From: Palauibacter sp964480515
GTDB lineage: Bacteria > Gemmatimonadota > Gemmatimonadetes > Palauibacterales > Palauibacteraceae
Assembly: GCA_964480515.1 (NCBI GenBank)
Contig: CAYZOT010000005.1
Location: 62,001 to 126,000 of the forward strand
Length of the DNA stretch: 64,000 bases
Reading direction: 5' to 3'
The notes beneath the pieces are model-generated. The model made no database searches and was not told where the DNA came from. It was given only the letters and a program-made list of their open reading frames with translations. Position 1 is the first letter of the stretch. Every line of letters starts with the position of its first letter. This document shows, in pieces, positions 17,516 through 25,644 of this stretch. The position numbers and the translations under genes are program-made.

Positions 17516-18838
17516 GTGGAACTAAATAGATCGCCGGACCAGATCGATGCGCCCGAAGGCAAGCTCGGAGTACTCCTTGTGGGGTTGGGTGCAGTGTCGA
17601 CCACCTTCATCGCGGGGGTTGAGTCTGCTCGACGAGGTCTTGCAAAGCCGATTGGTTCACTGTCGCAAGTGAACACGATTCGCCTCGGAAAACGAACGGA
17701 CAGTCGAACGCCGCTCATTCGTGATTTTGTACCTCTCGCGAGTCTAGATGATCTTGTTTTTGGGGCGTGGGATCCGATACCGGATAATGCCTTCAAGTCA
17801 GCGAGGGTGTGTGGCGTTCTTCGACCGGAGGACATTGATCCGTTGGAAGACTTCATGAGTGGAATTGAACCGATGAGCGCAGCGTTCGATACCAACTATG
17901 TGAAAAAATTAGAGGGTTCGAACGTCAAAGAAGGTGCCAGTAAACGCGAACTGGCCGAACAGCTTCGCGCGGATATTAGGAGGTTCAAGGAAGAACAGGG
18001 TTGTGATCGTCTAGTGATGATATGGGCGGCTTCCACTGAAATCTTCATGAAGCCGACAGATGTGCACAGCACACTGGAGTCTTTTGAGAAAGCTATGGGT
18101 GAAGACGATCCGGCCATTGCCCCGTCGATGCTTTATGCATGGGCGGCTCTGAAAGAGAAGGTTCCGTTTGCCAATGGGGCCCCTAATTTGACCTTAGACA
18201 TCCCGGCACTTATCGACCTTTCCTTGGTGAACTCTGTGCCCATTGGAGGAAAGGATTTTAAGACCGGTCAAACATTGATGAAGACCATTATTGCACCGGG
18301 ACTCAAGGCTCGTATGCTTGGCCTGAGTGGCTGGTTCTCAACAAATATTCTTGGTAATCGGGACGGTGAAGTCCTTGATGATCCGGAGAGTTTTAAGACT
18401 AAGGAAGAGTCGAAACTTGGAGCGCTAGAGCACATACTCCAACCGGAGATGTATCCGGACTTGTATGGCGAAATGTATCACAAGGTCCGGATCAACTACT
18501 ACCCACCGCGTGGCGACAACAAGGAGGGGTGGGACAATATCGATATCTTCGGCTGGATGGGGTACCCAATGCAGATAAAGATAGATTTCCTGTGTCGCGA
18601 TTCGATCTTGGCAGCTCCCATTGTGTTAGATCTTGCGCTGTTTTTAGATCTTGCAGATCGAGCTGGGTTGTCGGGGATTCAGGAATGGCTCTCCTTCTAT
18701 TTTAAAGCACCGCAAACGGCACCGGATCTTTACCCCGAGCATGACATCTTTATCCAACATTGGAAGCTGAAGAACACGCTACGCTGGCTTATGGGAGAAG
18801 AGCAGATTACGCATCTGGGGGTTGAATACTACGACTGA
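17516..18838 (+). CDS. ino1: Inositol-3-phosphate synthase
   Basis: Converts glucose-6-phosphate to 1D-myo-inositol 3-phosphate through an NAD-bound redox cycle. The 440-aa protein has the N-terminal Rossmann motif LLVGLGAVSTTF, the family block GGKDFKTGQTLMKT, and SGWFSTNILGNRDG. The GTG at 17516 gives an N-terminus of normal length. With the phosphatidyltransferase just upstream it forms a plausible two-step route to phosphatidylinositol-type lipids. Other fates (inositol-containing solutes or thiols) are possible, but no further genes for them lie nearby. Confidence 0.93.
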   Translation: MELNRSPDQIDAPEGKLGVLLVGLGAVSTTFIAGVESARRGLAKPIGSLSQVNTIRLGKRTDSRTPLIRDFVPLASLDDLVFGAWDPIPDNAFKSARVCGVLRPEDIDPLEDFMSGIEPMSAAFDTNYVKKLEGSNVKEGASKRELAEQLRADIRRFKEEQGCDRLVMIWAASTEIFMKPTDVHSTLESFEKAMGEDDPAIAPSMLYAWAALKEKVPFANGAPNLTLDIPALIDLSLVNSVPIGGKDFKTGQTLMKTIIAPGLKARMLGLSGWFSTNILGNRDGEVLDDPESFKTKEESKLGALEHILQPEMYPDLYGEMYHKVRINYYPPRGDNKEGWDNIDIFGWMGYPMQIKIDFLCRDSILAAPIVLDLALFLDLADRAGLSGIQEWLSFYFKAPQTAPDLYPEHDIFIQHWKLKNTLRWLMGEEQITHLGVEYYD

Positions 18839-19012
18839 CGGTCGCGACAAATTTTGCGGTTCGGCGCTCTTATATGGTGCTCCTTGTTGGATATGACGGT
18901 AGCGAACGGTTCGGGAGCAGTCTCTGGCACACTTTTTGTTACGACGGATCCTACATTTTGATCTGGACCATCCCGCTGTCACGTTATTCTTGGTGCATCC
19001 GAATTGGACTAC

Positions 19013-19669
19013 ATGATCGAAATGGGTAAGCAAGGGCTGTTTATTGTTTTGGAAGGCCCGGAAGGCGCGGGAAAGTCTTACCAGATTGACCGGATATCGC
19101 GTTTTCTTGCTGGACGAGACATCCCACACGTCACGACGAGAGAACCGGGCGGCACACCTGCCGCAGAAGCCGTCCGCGAGGTGATCCTGCATCATCCAGA
19201 ACTGAAGCTCGACGGAATGGCTGAGCTTTTCCTTTTCTCTGCTTCCCGCTACGAGCACCTAGAAACGCTCGTACGCCCAGCCCTCAGCCGTGGCGAAGTG
19301 GTCCTTTGTGATCGCTTTGAACTTTCTACACGCGTCTACCAAGGGTTTGGGCGTGGGGTTTCACAAGAAACGATCCGAACCATCACGACGGAGGCAACGG
19401 GTGGACTCCTTCCAGATCTGTATCTTGTTCTGGATGTTTCGATTTTAGTGGGTAAGGTTCGACAGGAAGTGGGCGGCAATGAACCAGATCGGATCGAGTT
19501 GGAAAAGAGCGAATTTATGGAACGTATCAGAGGAGGCTATCGGACACTCGCGATCGAAGATGACTGCATTGAACTCATCGACGCGAGTGGTTCCCCGTCC
19601 AGTGTTGAAAAGACAATCTTATGTGTTCTGGCAAGCCATTTTCCAAACGTTTTTGGTGATGCCTACTGA
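19013..19669 (+). CDS. tmk: Thymidylate kinase
   Basis: Phosphorylates dTMP to dTDP. The P-loop is FIVLEGPEGAGKS near the N-terminus, followed by TTREPGGTPAAEAVR and the DR motif region VLCDRFELSTRVYQGFGRG, all characteristic of thymidylate kinases. Length is about 218 aa. The start is uncertain: TTG 19004, ATG 19013 and ATG 19022 are in frame and none has a clear ribosome site; 19013 is chosen. The preceding 174 bases carry no convincing gene. Confidence 0.93.
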   Translation: MIEMGKQGLFIVLEGPEGAGKSYQIDRISRFLAGRDIPHVTTREPGGTPAAEAVREVILHHPELKLDGMAELFLFSASRYEHLETLVRPALSRGEVVLCDRFELSTRVYQGFGRGVSQETIRTITTEATGGLLPDLYLVLDVSILVGKVRQEVGGNEPDRIELEKSEFMERIRGGYRTLAIEDDCIELIDASGSPSSVEKTILCVLASHFPNVFGDAY

Positions 19670-19980
19670 TGCCAGTAATTTGATGCGCTGGGGCACTACA
19701 GGACGAAATGTAAGTATATGGGAGGATCCATCTGGGGGTCCTTTAAACGCTATACCTCGTCGTCGTCATCGCGCTTCTGACATCTTAGGATGGTGTACTG
19801 AACTTTCGCACTGCCTCAAGGATTACGAGATTGCCACGGACGAGATGAACTGAGGAGAACCTGGTTTCGACAGGGCTAGGTTGAAAAGCGCGAAAGCGGT
19901 TACGAATTTTCCTGGAATAGAACTCAGGCGACTTGGCGAATGATTGGTGGCAGGGTCTTGATGCGAAGAATGGAGGAGGG
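19670..19980 (+). other. Non-coding leader before ctpA, with a tmRNA-5'-like motif
   Basis: A 311-base stretch between tmk and the S41 protease. I see no convincing gene: the frame 19479-19853 is mostly a shadow of tmk. From 19851 the sequence resembles the first bases of tmRNA: TGGTTTCGACAGG at 19862-19874 fits the conserved GG-A/T-TTCGAC-A/G-GG of the ssrA 5' end, at the correct offset from a GAGGAG segment. A GCGAATGAT (Ala-Asn-Asp) follows at 19936. No T-arm or 3' partner is present and the protease begins at 19981, so a complete tmRNA is excluded. It is a fragment, a mimic or chance. Confidence 0.3.
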
Positions 19981-21630
19981 ATGAGAACGGACCGGTCATG
20001 GACAACCCCACTAGTGATTGGCGTAATTATGCTTACGAGTGGGGGATGGCTAATCAATAAAGGTGGTGAGGTAGGTGTGGCGGAGAGCCGTCGCCTTCTT
20101 GCTGAGGTCCATCGACTCCTTTCGGATCGGTTCGTCGATGAGGTTGAACCTGATGAACTTTATCAGATGGCAATCGATGGAATGATTGAGAAGTTGGGTG
20201 ATCCATACACGGACTTCCTCGACAGTCGAGATTGGGAAAATTTACGCTATAGTACCACGGGTAATTATGGAGGCCTCGGTGTCCGTATTGACCCGAAAGA
20301 TGGCTGGATTACCGTCGTCCAAGTGCTCCCAAACACTCCGGCGTTGCGTCAAGGTCTCGAAGTTGGAGACCGGATTATGGAGGTCGAGGGTGAGTCAGCA
20401 GAAGACTGGAGCTCGGAAAAGGCGGTCAGCGTTTTGCGGGGCCCGAAAGGGACGCCTGTAAACATTACAATCGGCCGTGTTGGTGTAGATCGGCCTCTCG
20501 CATTTCGAATTGTTCGAGGTGAGATCCAAGTGCAGCAGGCTCAGGGTTTCATGTTGACTGACGGGATTGGTTTTGTCGCATTACGTGGCTTTAGCCGTCA
20601 GGCGCAGGAGGAATTGGTCGCGAGTATCGACACTTTGATAGAAGCGGGCGCCCGCAGTCTGATCTTGGATTTGCGGAGGAATCCGGGCGGTTTGCTCGAG
20701 GAAGGGATTCAGGTGACTGATCTTTTCCTTGAGAGTGGACTGGAGGTTGTCGAAACACGCTCGCGACTAGCAGACCAGAATTTCACGTATCGTGCGCCTT
20801 CTGGAGAGCGTTACGAAGGGCTCCCCATGATTGTGCTGGTGAATAGTTTGAGTGCGAGCGCTTCGGAGATTGTAGCCGGAGCATTGCAAGACCACGATCG
20901 CGCTGCCTTGGTTGGGACAACGAGTTATGGAAAGGGATCAGTCCAGACACTCTACAGGCTTAGTGGGGATAATCACATCAAAATCACTACTGCGCGTTGG
21001 TATACGCCAGCGGGCCGATCAATTACACGAAAATTTGATCGTGAAGAGGCGATGCGGAATTTTGTCGCGAGTGCAGTCGCCATCTCAGGTGAACCGGTGG
21101 TGCCACAACAAGTGGAAGAGGAACGAGAAGAATTCCGCACGGATGGCGGGCGAATCGTATACGGCGGAGGCGGGATAACTCCTGATGTTAATGTTCAACA
21201 GGACACTCTTACTACGGATGAACAGGAATTGCGGAGACTCGCAACGAATGCGGGCTCAGCACCATATAACGTTGTGTTCAGATGGTCAGTTGATTGGGCA
21301 CAAACCCACCGACTCGAAGAGGGGTTTGTTGTCACTGATGCAATGCGGGAGAGTGTCTTTCAGAAGTTTGAAGAGGCCGGTACAGGGGTGGATCGTGCCC
21401 TCTTTAATCGCTCGCTACACTACATCGATTATCTTATCGCTGGGGAGTTGTCCGGTGCTGCCTTTGGTGAAAAGGCACAACTGTTAAGTCGTGCGCTTCG
21501 GGATGCACAGGTTGAGGTGGCGATTGATTTGCTGAAGGAAGCTGAAAGCCCTGCGGCTTTGCTGGTTATCGCTAAGGAGGAGGCGGAAGCACGTGCTGCG
21601 GGGAGAGCGTCAGGTGGTGGTCATGAATAG
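19981..21630 (+). CDS. C-terminal processing peptidase, S41 family
   Basis: A 549-aa membrane-anchored CtpA/Prc-type protease. After an N-terminal hydrophobic anchor (TTPLVIGVIMLTSGGWLI) come a helical segment with YTDFLDSRDWENL, a PDZ domain (about residues 75-165, GLGVRIDPKDG onward) and the S41 domain with Ser295 (SASASEIVAG) and Lys318 (TSYGKGSVQT) as the catalytic dyad. These enzymes act in the periplasm on protein C-termini. ATG 19981 follows GGAGGAGG closely; the longer frame from TTG 19933 has no such site. The next lipoprotein gene starts 39 bases after the stop. Confidence 0.92.
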   Translation: MRTDRSWTTPLVIGVIMLTSGGWLINKGGEVGVAESRRLLAEVHRLLSDRFVDEVEPDELYQMAIDGMIEKLGDPYTDFLDSRDWENLRYSTTGNYGGLGVRIDPKDGWITVVQVLPNTPALRQGLEVGDRIMEVEGESAEDWSSEKAVSVLRGPKGTPVNITIGRVGVDRPLAFRIVRGEIQVQQAQGFMLTDGIGFVALRGFSRQAQEELVASIDTLIEAGARSLILDLRRNPGGLLEEGIQVTDLFLESGLEVVETRSRLADQNFTYRAPSGERYEGLPMIVLVNSLSASASEIVAGALQDHDRAALVGTTSYGKGSVQTLYRLSGDNHIKITTARWYTPAGRSITRKFDREEAMRNFVASAVAISGEPVVPQQVEEEREEFRTDGGRIVYGGGGITPDVNVQQDTLTTDEQELRRLATNAGSAPYNVVFRWSVDWAQTHRLEEGFVVTDAMRESVFQKFEEAGTGVDRALFNRSLHYIDYLIAGELSGAAFGEKAQLLSRALRDAQVEVAIDLLKEAESPAALLVIAKEEAEARAAGRASGGGHE

Positions 21631-21669
21631 CTCCCCCGAGTGGATCCTGCCTCACATTGGAGGTGCTCC

Positions 21670-22104
21670 ATGAATGGTCGCACCGTTCGCAGGAGAGGTA
21701 GTCTTGCCTTGTGTGCGGGAATTCTCATTTCGACAGCTTGTGCGAGTGCGCCCAGACCGGGGACCTATACCAGATTAGTGATTACAGGTTCTGAAATTCG
21801 AGCGGCCAAATATCGCACTGCCTATGAGGCTCTCACACACCATCGCGAACTCATCATGCTTGAGGGCGAGATCGGATTTAAGGGTGGAGATGAGAGTGCC
21901 TTTGGGCGAGGTGCCCAGGAGTATTTCAAACCGATGCTCGTTGTTAACGGCAACTTTAACTTGAACGATGCCGTTACCACACTGCGACGTATCTCGGCCG
22001 AAAACATCTTAGCTATTCGGCTTTATCGTTCGAGTATGGTCCCTCCCAAGTATCGGATCCGTTCAGAGTCTCGAAACGGTGTGATTGAAATTAACACGAG
22101 GTAA
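21670..22104 (+). CDS. Small lipoprotein with a TonB-plug-like domain
   Basis: A 144-aa predicted lipoprotein: basic N-terminus (RTVRRRG), hydrophobic core, and a lipobox-like ISTAC with Cys24. The mature part has PMLVVNGNFNLNDAVTTLRR followed by an Asn-Ile-Leu-Ala-Ile segment and ends NGVIEINTR. This order is the pattern of the plug domain of TonB-dependent receptors (PLVVVDG, a linking segment, then NGVIxITTK), but no beta-barrel follows. A role at the outer membrane is therefore inferred; the function is unknown. ATG 21670 has GGAGGT 5 bases upstream. It sits directly after the processing protease and may be cotranscribed. Confidence 0.65.
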   Translation: MNGRTVRRRGSLALCAGILISTACASAPRPGTYTRLVITGSEIRAAKYRTAYEALTHHRELIMLEGEIGFKGGDESAFGRGAQEYFKPMLVVNGNFNLNDAVTTLRRISAENILAIRLYRSSMVPPKYRIRSESRNGVIEINTR

Positions 22105-22884
22105 GTGGAAGGTGCGTGCATCGGTGACCCTTCGCTGGACATTTGGGGGGAAGGTCATGACCTGTTATTCGACCCTGCAGCCGGCGCGTTGACGGGGGAG
22201 AACGCAAGCCAGCGACTCCTTATCTTTGGGCGGCTGCCGGAGCCAGGTGTCGCAAAGACTCGACTAGTCCCGTTCTTGTCTGAGGAAGACGCATCCGATT
22301 TATACCAAAGTTTTCTCGACGATGCGTTGGGGATAGGCAACAGTATCGATGCACTCGAGCTTTGGGTTCCTGAACGACCAAGGGCGTTTGAGAAGTTGTC
22401 TTTGCGGTATCCGCAATCAACTGTTCGACTGCAGCCGGAGGGTTCGCTTGGAGACAAGCTGGTGGCTGCGTTCGAGGCATCCTTTTCGGAAGGGATTGAT
22501 TACGTGCTCGCAGTTGGAAGTGATCACCCAACGTTACCTGCGAAATATCTCACGGAGGGATTTTATGCTCTTCGCCGTACGTCGGCAGTTTTGGGGCCAA
22601 CCGATGACGGTGGTTACTATGCCGTAGGCTTACAGCGACAAGCGTGGCCTGAGGCTTCGAGACTTTTTTCGTCGGCACCGTGGTCCACGCCCACGCTACT
22701 TCAGTGGACACGGGAACGGGCAATAAAACTTGGTCTGCTTTATGAAGAATTGCCGATTTGGTACGACGTGGATCGGCCAGAAGATGTTTGGCGAATGGAG
22801 GATGATCTTGCCATCGATTCGGCTACTGGAAGGGTCTGGGCGGCCATTAAGGAGCGAGCTGACCTGGAGAGGGGAATGATGTGA
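22105..22884 (+). CDS. DUF2064 / TIGR04282-family nucleotidyl-glycosyl transferase-like protein
   Basis: A GT-A-fold protein of the DUF2064 family: IFGRLPEPGVAKTRLVPFLS is the signature near residue 40, then VLAVGSDHPTLP with the metal-binding-type SDHP, and GPTDDGGYYAVGL. Some relatives were named for arsenosugar biosynthesis, but that role is not shown by anything here. The first 36 residues lie before the conserved core, so the GTG at 22105 may be too early; TTG 22189 is the only close in-frame alternative. Its stop overlaps the start of the asparaginase gene. Confidence 0.82.
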   Translation: MEGACIGDPSLDIWGEGHDLLFDPAAGALTGENASQRLLIFGRLPEPGVAKTRLVPFLSEEDASDLYQSFLDDALGIGNSIDALELWVPERPRAFEKLSLRYPQSTVRLQPEGSLGDKLVAAFEASFSEGIDYVLAVGSDHPTLPAKYLTEGFYALRRTSAVLGPTDDGGYYAVGLQRQAWPEASRLFSSAPWSTPTLLQWTRERAIKLGLLYEELPIWYDVDRPEDVWRMEDDLAIDSATGRVWAAIKERADLERGMM

Positions 22885-23864
22885 AGCCGATCCAGGTTTT
22901 AGTCGAGCGAGGAGGCGAACCTGAGTCGGTTCACCAAGTTTATGGTTGCGTAGTACATCGTAGTGAAAAACATAGTTTTTCCTTTGGAGATCCGGGTCAC
23001 ACCTCTTTCTGGCGATCGTCGATGAAGCCATTTCAGGCTGTGCGGGCGACTGAAGAAGGCATGTTTGACAAGTTGGGGTTGGGGGTTGAGGCATTGGCTC
23101 TCGCGTGTGCCTCTCACCACGGGACGGCCCGCCACCTCGAAATTGTACGTACGATATTGTCTGCTGCCGGGGTTGATGAGGAGAAGTTGGCTTGTGGAGC
23201 CCACAGGCCCATGGATAAAAAGGCCGCGCGTGTGCTCGATGAGGCTGGACAGTTGCCGAGACGCATTCACAACAACTGCTCGGGTAAGCACGCTGCTATG
23301 CTGGCTTTTTCAAGGTTTCAAGGGTGGCCCTTGGAAGGATACCATCATCGGACACACCCTCTACAACGTGCGATTCGCGAAGAGTTGGCCCGGTGGCTTG
23401 AACCTGACCCTGATGCACTGATGTGGGGGTCAGATGGATGTGGGGTTCCCACTCCTGCACTATCACTGAAAGAGATGGCCCGGGCGTATTCGCGATTCGG
23501 ATCCTCAGGGGAAGTTGGACCTAGAAAAATTATTGAGGCAATGACGACCGACCCTACGCTGGTCTCGGGTGACACCGCATTCTCGGCTAACATTATGCTC
23601 GCAACTCAGGGCCGGATACTGGGCAAGGAAGGGGCGGAAGGGGTGTTTTGTCTCACATGCCCCAACGATGGTTGGGGGGCTTCCTTTAAGGTCGTAGACG
23701 GTGCGATGAGGGCGATTGGCCCAGCCGTTGTGCATGGTTTGGTGGGACTGGATTTGCTTGGTGGGGCAGATATGAATTTGCTTGGACATTTTCGAGAGCC
23801 GGAAATAGAGAACACTCGAGGTGAATTGGTCGGCTGTCTTAGAGTTGTATCTGAGCTTGGTTAA
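22881..23864 (+). CDS. Asparaginase, class 3 (Rhizobium-type, PF06089)
   Basis: A 327-aa protein of the asparaginase II family, distinct from the E. coli AnsA/AnsB fold. Diagnostic segments are FWRSSMKPFQA near residue 45, CASHHGTARHL, the block HNNCSGKHAAMLAF, and DGCGVPTPALSL. Relatives hydrolyse L-asparagine to aspartate and ammonia with serine and lysine residues in the motifs named. It starts with GTG overlapping the DUF2064 gene's stop, and the following gene may start inside its last 44 bases. No signal peptide is present, so it is cytoplasmic. Confidence 0.88.
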   Translation: MKPIQVLVERGGEPESVHQVYGCVVHRSEKHSFSFGDPGHTSFWRSSMKPFQAVRATEEGMFDKLGLGVEALALACASHHGTARHLEIVRTILSAAGVDEEKLACGAHRPMDKKAARVLDEAGQLPRRIHNNCSGKHAAMLAFSRFQGWPLEGYHHRTHPLQRAIREELARWLEPDPDALMWGSDGCGVPTPALSLKEMARAYSRFGSSGEVGPRKIIEAMTTDPTLVSGDTAFSANIMLATQGRILGKEGAEGVFCLTCPNDGWGASFKVVDGAMRAIGPAVVHGLVGLDLLGGADMNLLGHFREPEIENTRGELVGCLRVVSELG

Positions 23865-24504
23865 AGTGGGCCAAGACGGAACCCCTGCCGCAATAGACAG
23901 TCTGCGCCCAGCGTGTGCGGCGCTAGCGCGTGTTTCTGCTGCCCTTGCAAATGGTCGATCAGGTGTCTGGAAGGCAGCGCTTATTGACGCTCAAAAAATT
24001 GCATCGCCTGTTGAAATCGAAGAAATTTTACTCCAGTCCTGTTTGTTTGTTGGATTCCCGGTAGTGCTAAACGCGTTCGAGGTATTAAGGGCGAAGGAAG
24101 TTGGGTGTGCAAAGGGATCAATTGATACATCTCTGACTGAGCGACTCATTGTGGGAGAGGAACTCTGTGCGCGAATTTATGGAGATGCCTACGATTCACT
24201 GCGTGAGAATGTTCGCAATCTGCACCCGGACTTGGATCGATGGGTTATAGCGGATGGGTATGGGAAAACGCTATCCCGGCCCGGGCTCTCAGTGTGTGAC
24301 CGTGAATTGTGCATTGTCGCACAACTCGCTGCTGGTCGACACGGTAGGCAGCTGAAGGCGCACTTGTTCGGAGCGCTTAATGTGGGTGCTACTCCAGAGG
24401 CGGTGGAAAGCGTTCTTGAAATTGGCATTGCTTCGGGGACTCGAGAGGATCGGGTTGAGTTATTGAGCTTGTGGAGTGAAGTGAAACGCCGTGTTGGACT
24501 CTAG
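23821..24504 (+). CDS. Carboxymuconolactone decarboxylase-like protein
   Basis: A 227-aa all-helical protein of the carboxymuconolactone decarboxylase/AhpD superfamily. The recognised block is SVCDRELCIVAQLAAGRHGRQL then KAHLFGALNVGATPEAVESVLE in the C-terminal half. It lacks the CxxC of AhpD peroxidase partners (a single Cys in RELCIV), so it is closer to the decarboxylase-like branch; the substrate is unknown. The start is uncertain: GTG 23821 overlaps the asparaginase gene by 44 bases, while GTG 23866 begins two bases after its stop. No ring-cleavage pathway genes are nearby. Confidence 0.75.
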   Translation: MNWSAVLELYLSLVKVGQDGTPAAIDSLRPACAALARVSAALANGRSGVWKAALIDAQKIASPVEIEEILLQSCLFVGFPVVLNAFEVLRAKEVGCAKGSIDTSLTERLIVGEELCARIYGDAYDSLRENVRNLHPDLDRWVIADGYGKTLSRPGLSVCDRELCIVAQLAAGRHGRQLKAHLFGALNVGATPEAVESVLEIGIASGTREDRVELLSLWSEVKRRVGL

Positions 24505-24536
24505 GTCCTATCGATTTCTAAATTGGAGCTGGTAGC

Positions 24537-25577
24537 GTGTTTGTCGATGTCGCGAAAATTCGAGTGACAGGAGGGCCTGGTGGGGCAGGGGCTATAGCGT
24601 TTCGTCGGGAGAGAGGTGTGCCCCGCGGTGGTCCTAGCGGTGGCAGAGGGGGAGATGGGGGGCATGTCATCCTAAGGGCGGATTCGTCCCTGGATACGTT
24701 GCTAGATTATTCATACAGACAGCAATACAAAGCAGGGCGAGCTGGCCACGGCGAAGGTGGAAATCGGGCAGGGGTGTCAGGTGAACACCTTACCCTCCCG
24801 GTCCCGCTTGGTACGCTTGTTCGAGATGCGGAGACGGGTGAGCGATTGGGTGAGTTGTTGGAAGAGGGAGAAGAACTGGTCGTAGCACATGGTGGTAAGG
24901 GGGGGCGGGGGAACGCGAGTTACACGTCTGCGACGCACCAGGCACCACGGGAATGGGAAAAGGGGGAATGGGGTGACGAGCGAACTATAGAGCTTGAGCT
25001 CAAACTCATTGCTGATGTTGGCCTTGTAGGCCAGCCGAATGCAGGGAAGTCAACTTTCCTCGCCCGAGTCACGTCTGCGGATCCAAAGATCGCTGATTAC
25101 CCGTTCTCGACCCTTTCCCCTAATCTGGGCGTGGTCGGACTAAGTGATGGTCGATCCTTCGTTATTGCCGATATCCCGGGGATCATTGAAGGAGCAAATG
25201 AAGGGAAGGGGCTTGGAACCCAATTCCTCCGACACATTGAAAGGACTCGCACGCTGGCACTCCTAGTACCGCTAGATGAGGAGGATCCACAGGCTTCATA
25301 CGATCTCCTCCGTAAAGAGCTTCGTGGACACGATTCGGCTTTGGCCGAAATTACACACTGCGTGCTTCTGACCAAGAGTGATCTTGTGTCGGCCGATTCA
25401 AAAATTGCAATTGATGCCCCGAAGGCATGGGGTGTTTTCCAGATTTCTGCTGTCACGGGATTTGGATTGAAGGGAGTGCTTAATAGTTTATGGGCGCAGG
25501 TCCGAGCAGAGAAAAACCGTCAGCTTGCAGATGCCGACCAAGATCCCTTCGATGAGGTGGAAACATGGCGGCCGTAA
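24537..25577 (+). CDS. obg: Obg/CgtA GTPase
   Basis: A ribosome-associated GTPase needed for 50S assembly and stress responses. The Gly-rich Obg fold is at the N-terminus (GGPGGAGAIAFRRERG, GGRGGDGGHV), then the G domain with GQPNAGKST (G1), DIPGIIEGA (G3) and TKSD (G4). At 346 aa it lacks the extra C-terminal domain found in some Gram-positive homologues. GTG 24537 follows GGAG. The rpmA and rplU genes, often adjacent to obg, are not here. Confidence 0.97.
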   Translation: MFVDVAKIRVTGGPGGAGAIAFRRERGVPRGGPSGGRGGDGGHVILRADSSLDTLLDYSYRQQYKAGRAGHGEGGNRAGVSGEHLTLPVPLGTLVRDAETGERLGELLEEGEELVVAHGGKGGRGNASYTSATHQAPREWEKGEWGDERTIELELKLIADVGLVGQPNAGKSTFLARVTSADPKIADYPFSTLSPNLGVVGLSDGRSFVIADIPGIIEGANEGKGLGTQFLRHIERTRTLALLVPLDEEDPQASYDLLRKELRGHDSALAEITHCVLLTKSDLVSADSKIAIDAPKAWGVFQISAVTGFGLKGVLNSLWAQVRAEKNRQLADADQDPFDEVETWRP

Positions 25578-25644
25578 GGTTCTGGTTATCGCATCTGCTG
25601 TCGATTCGTATTTCGCTGCAGTTGGGCACGTCCTGTTTTAAAAC

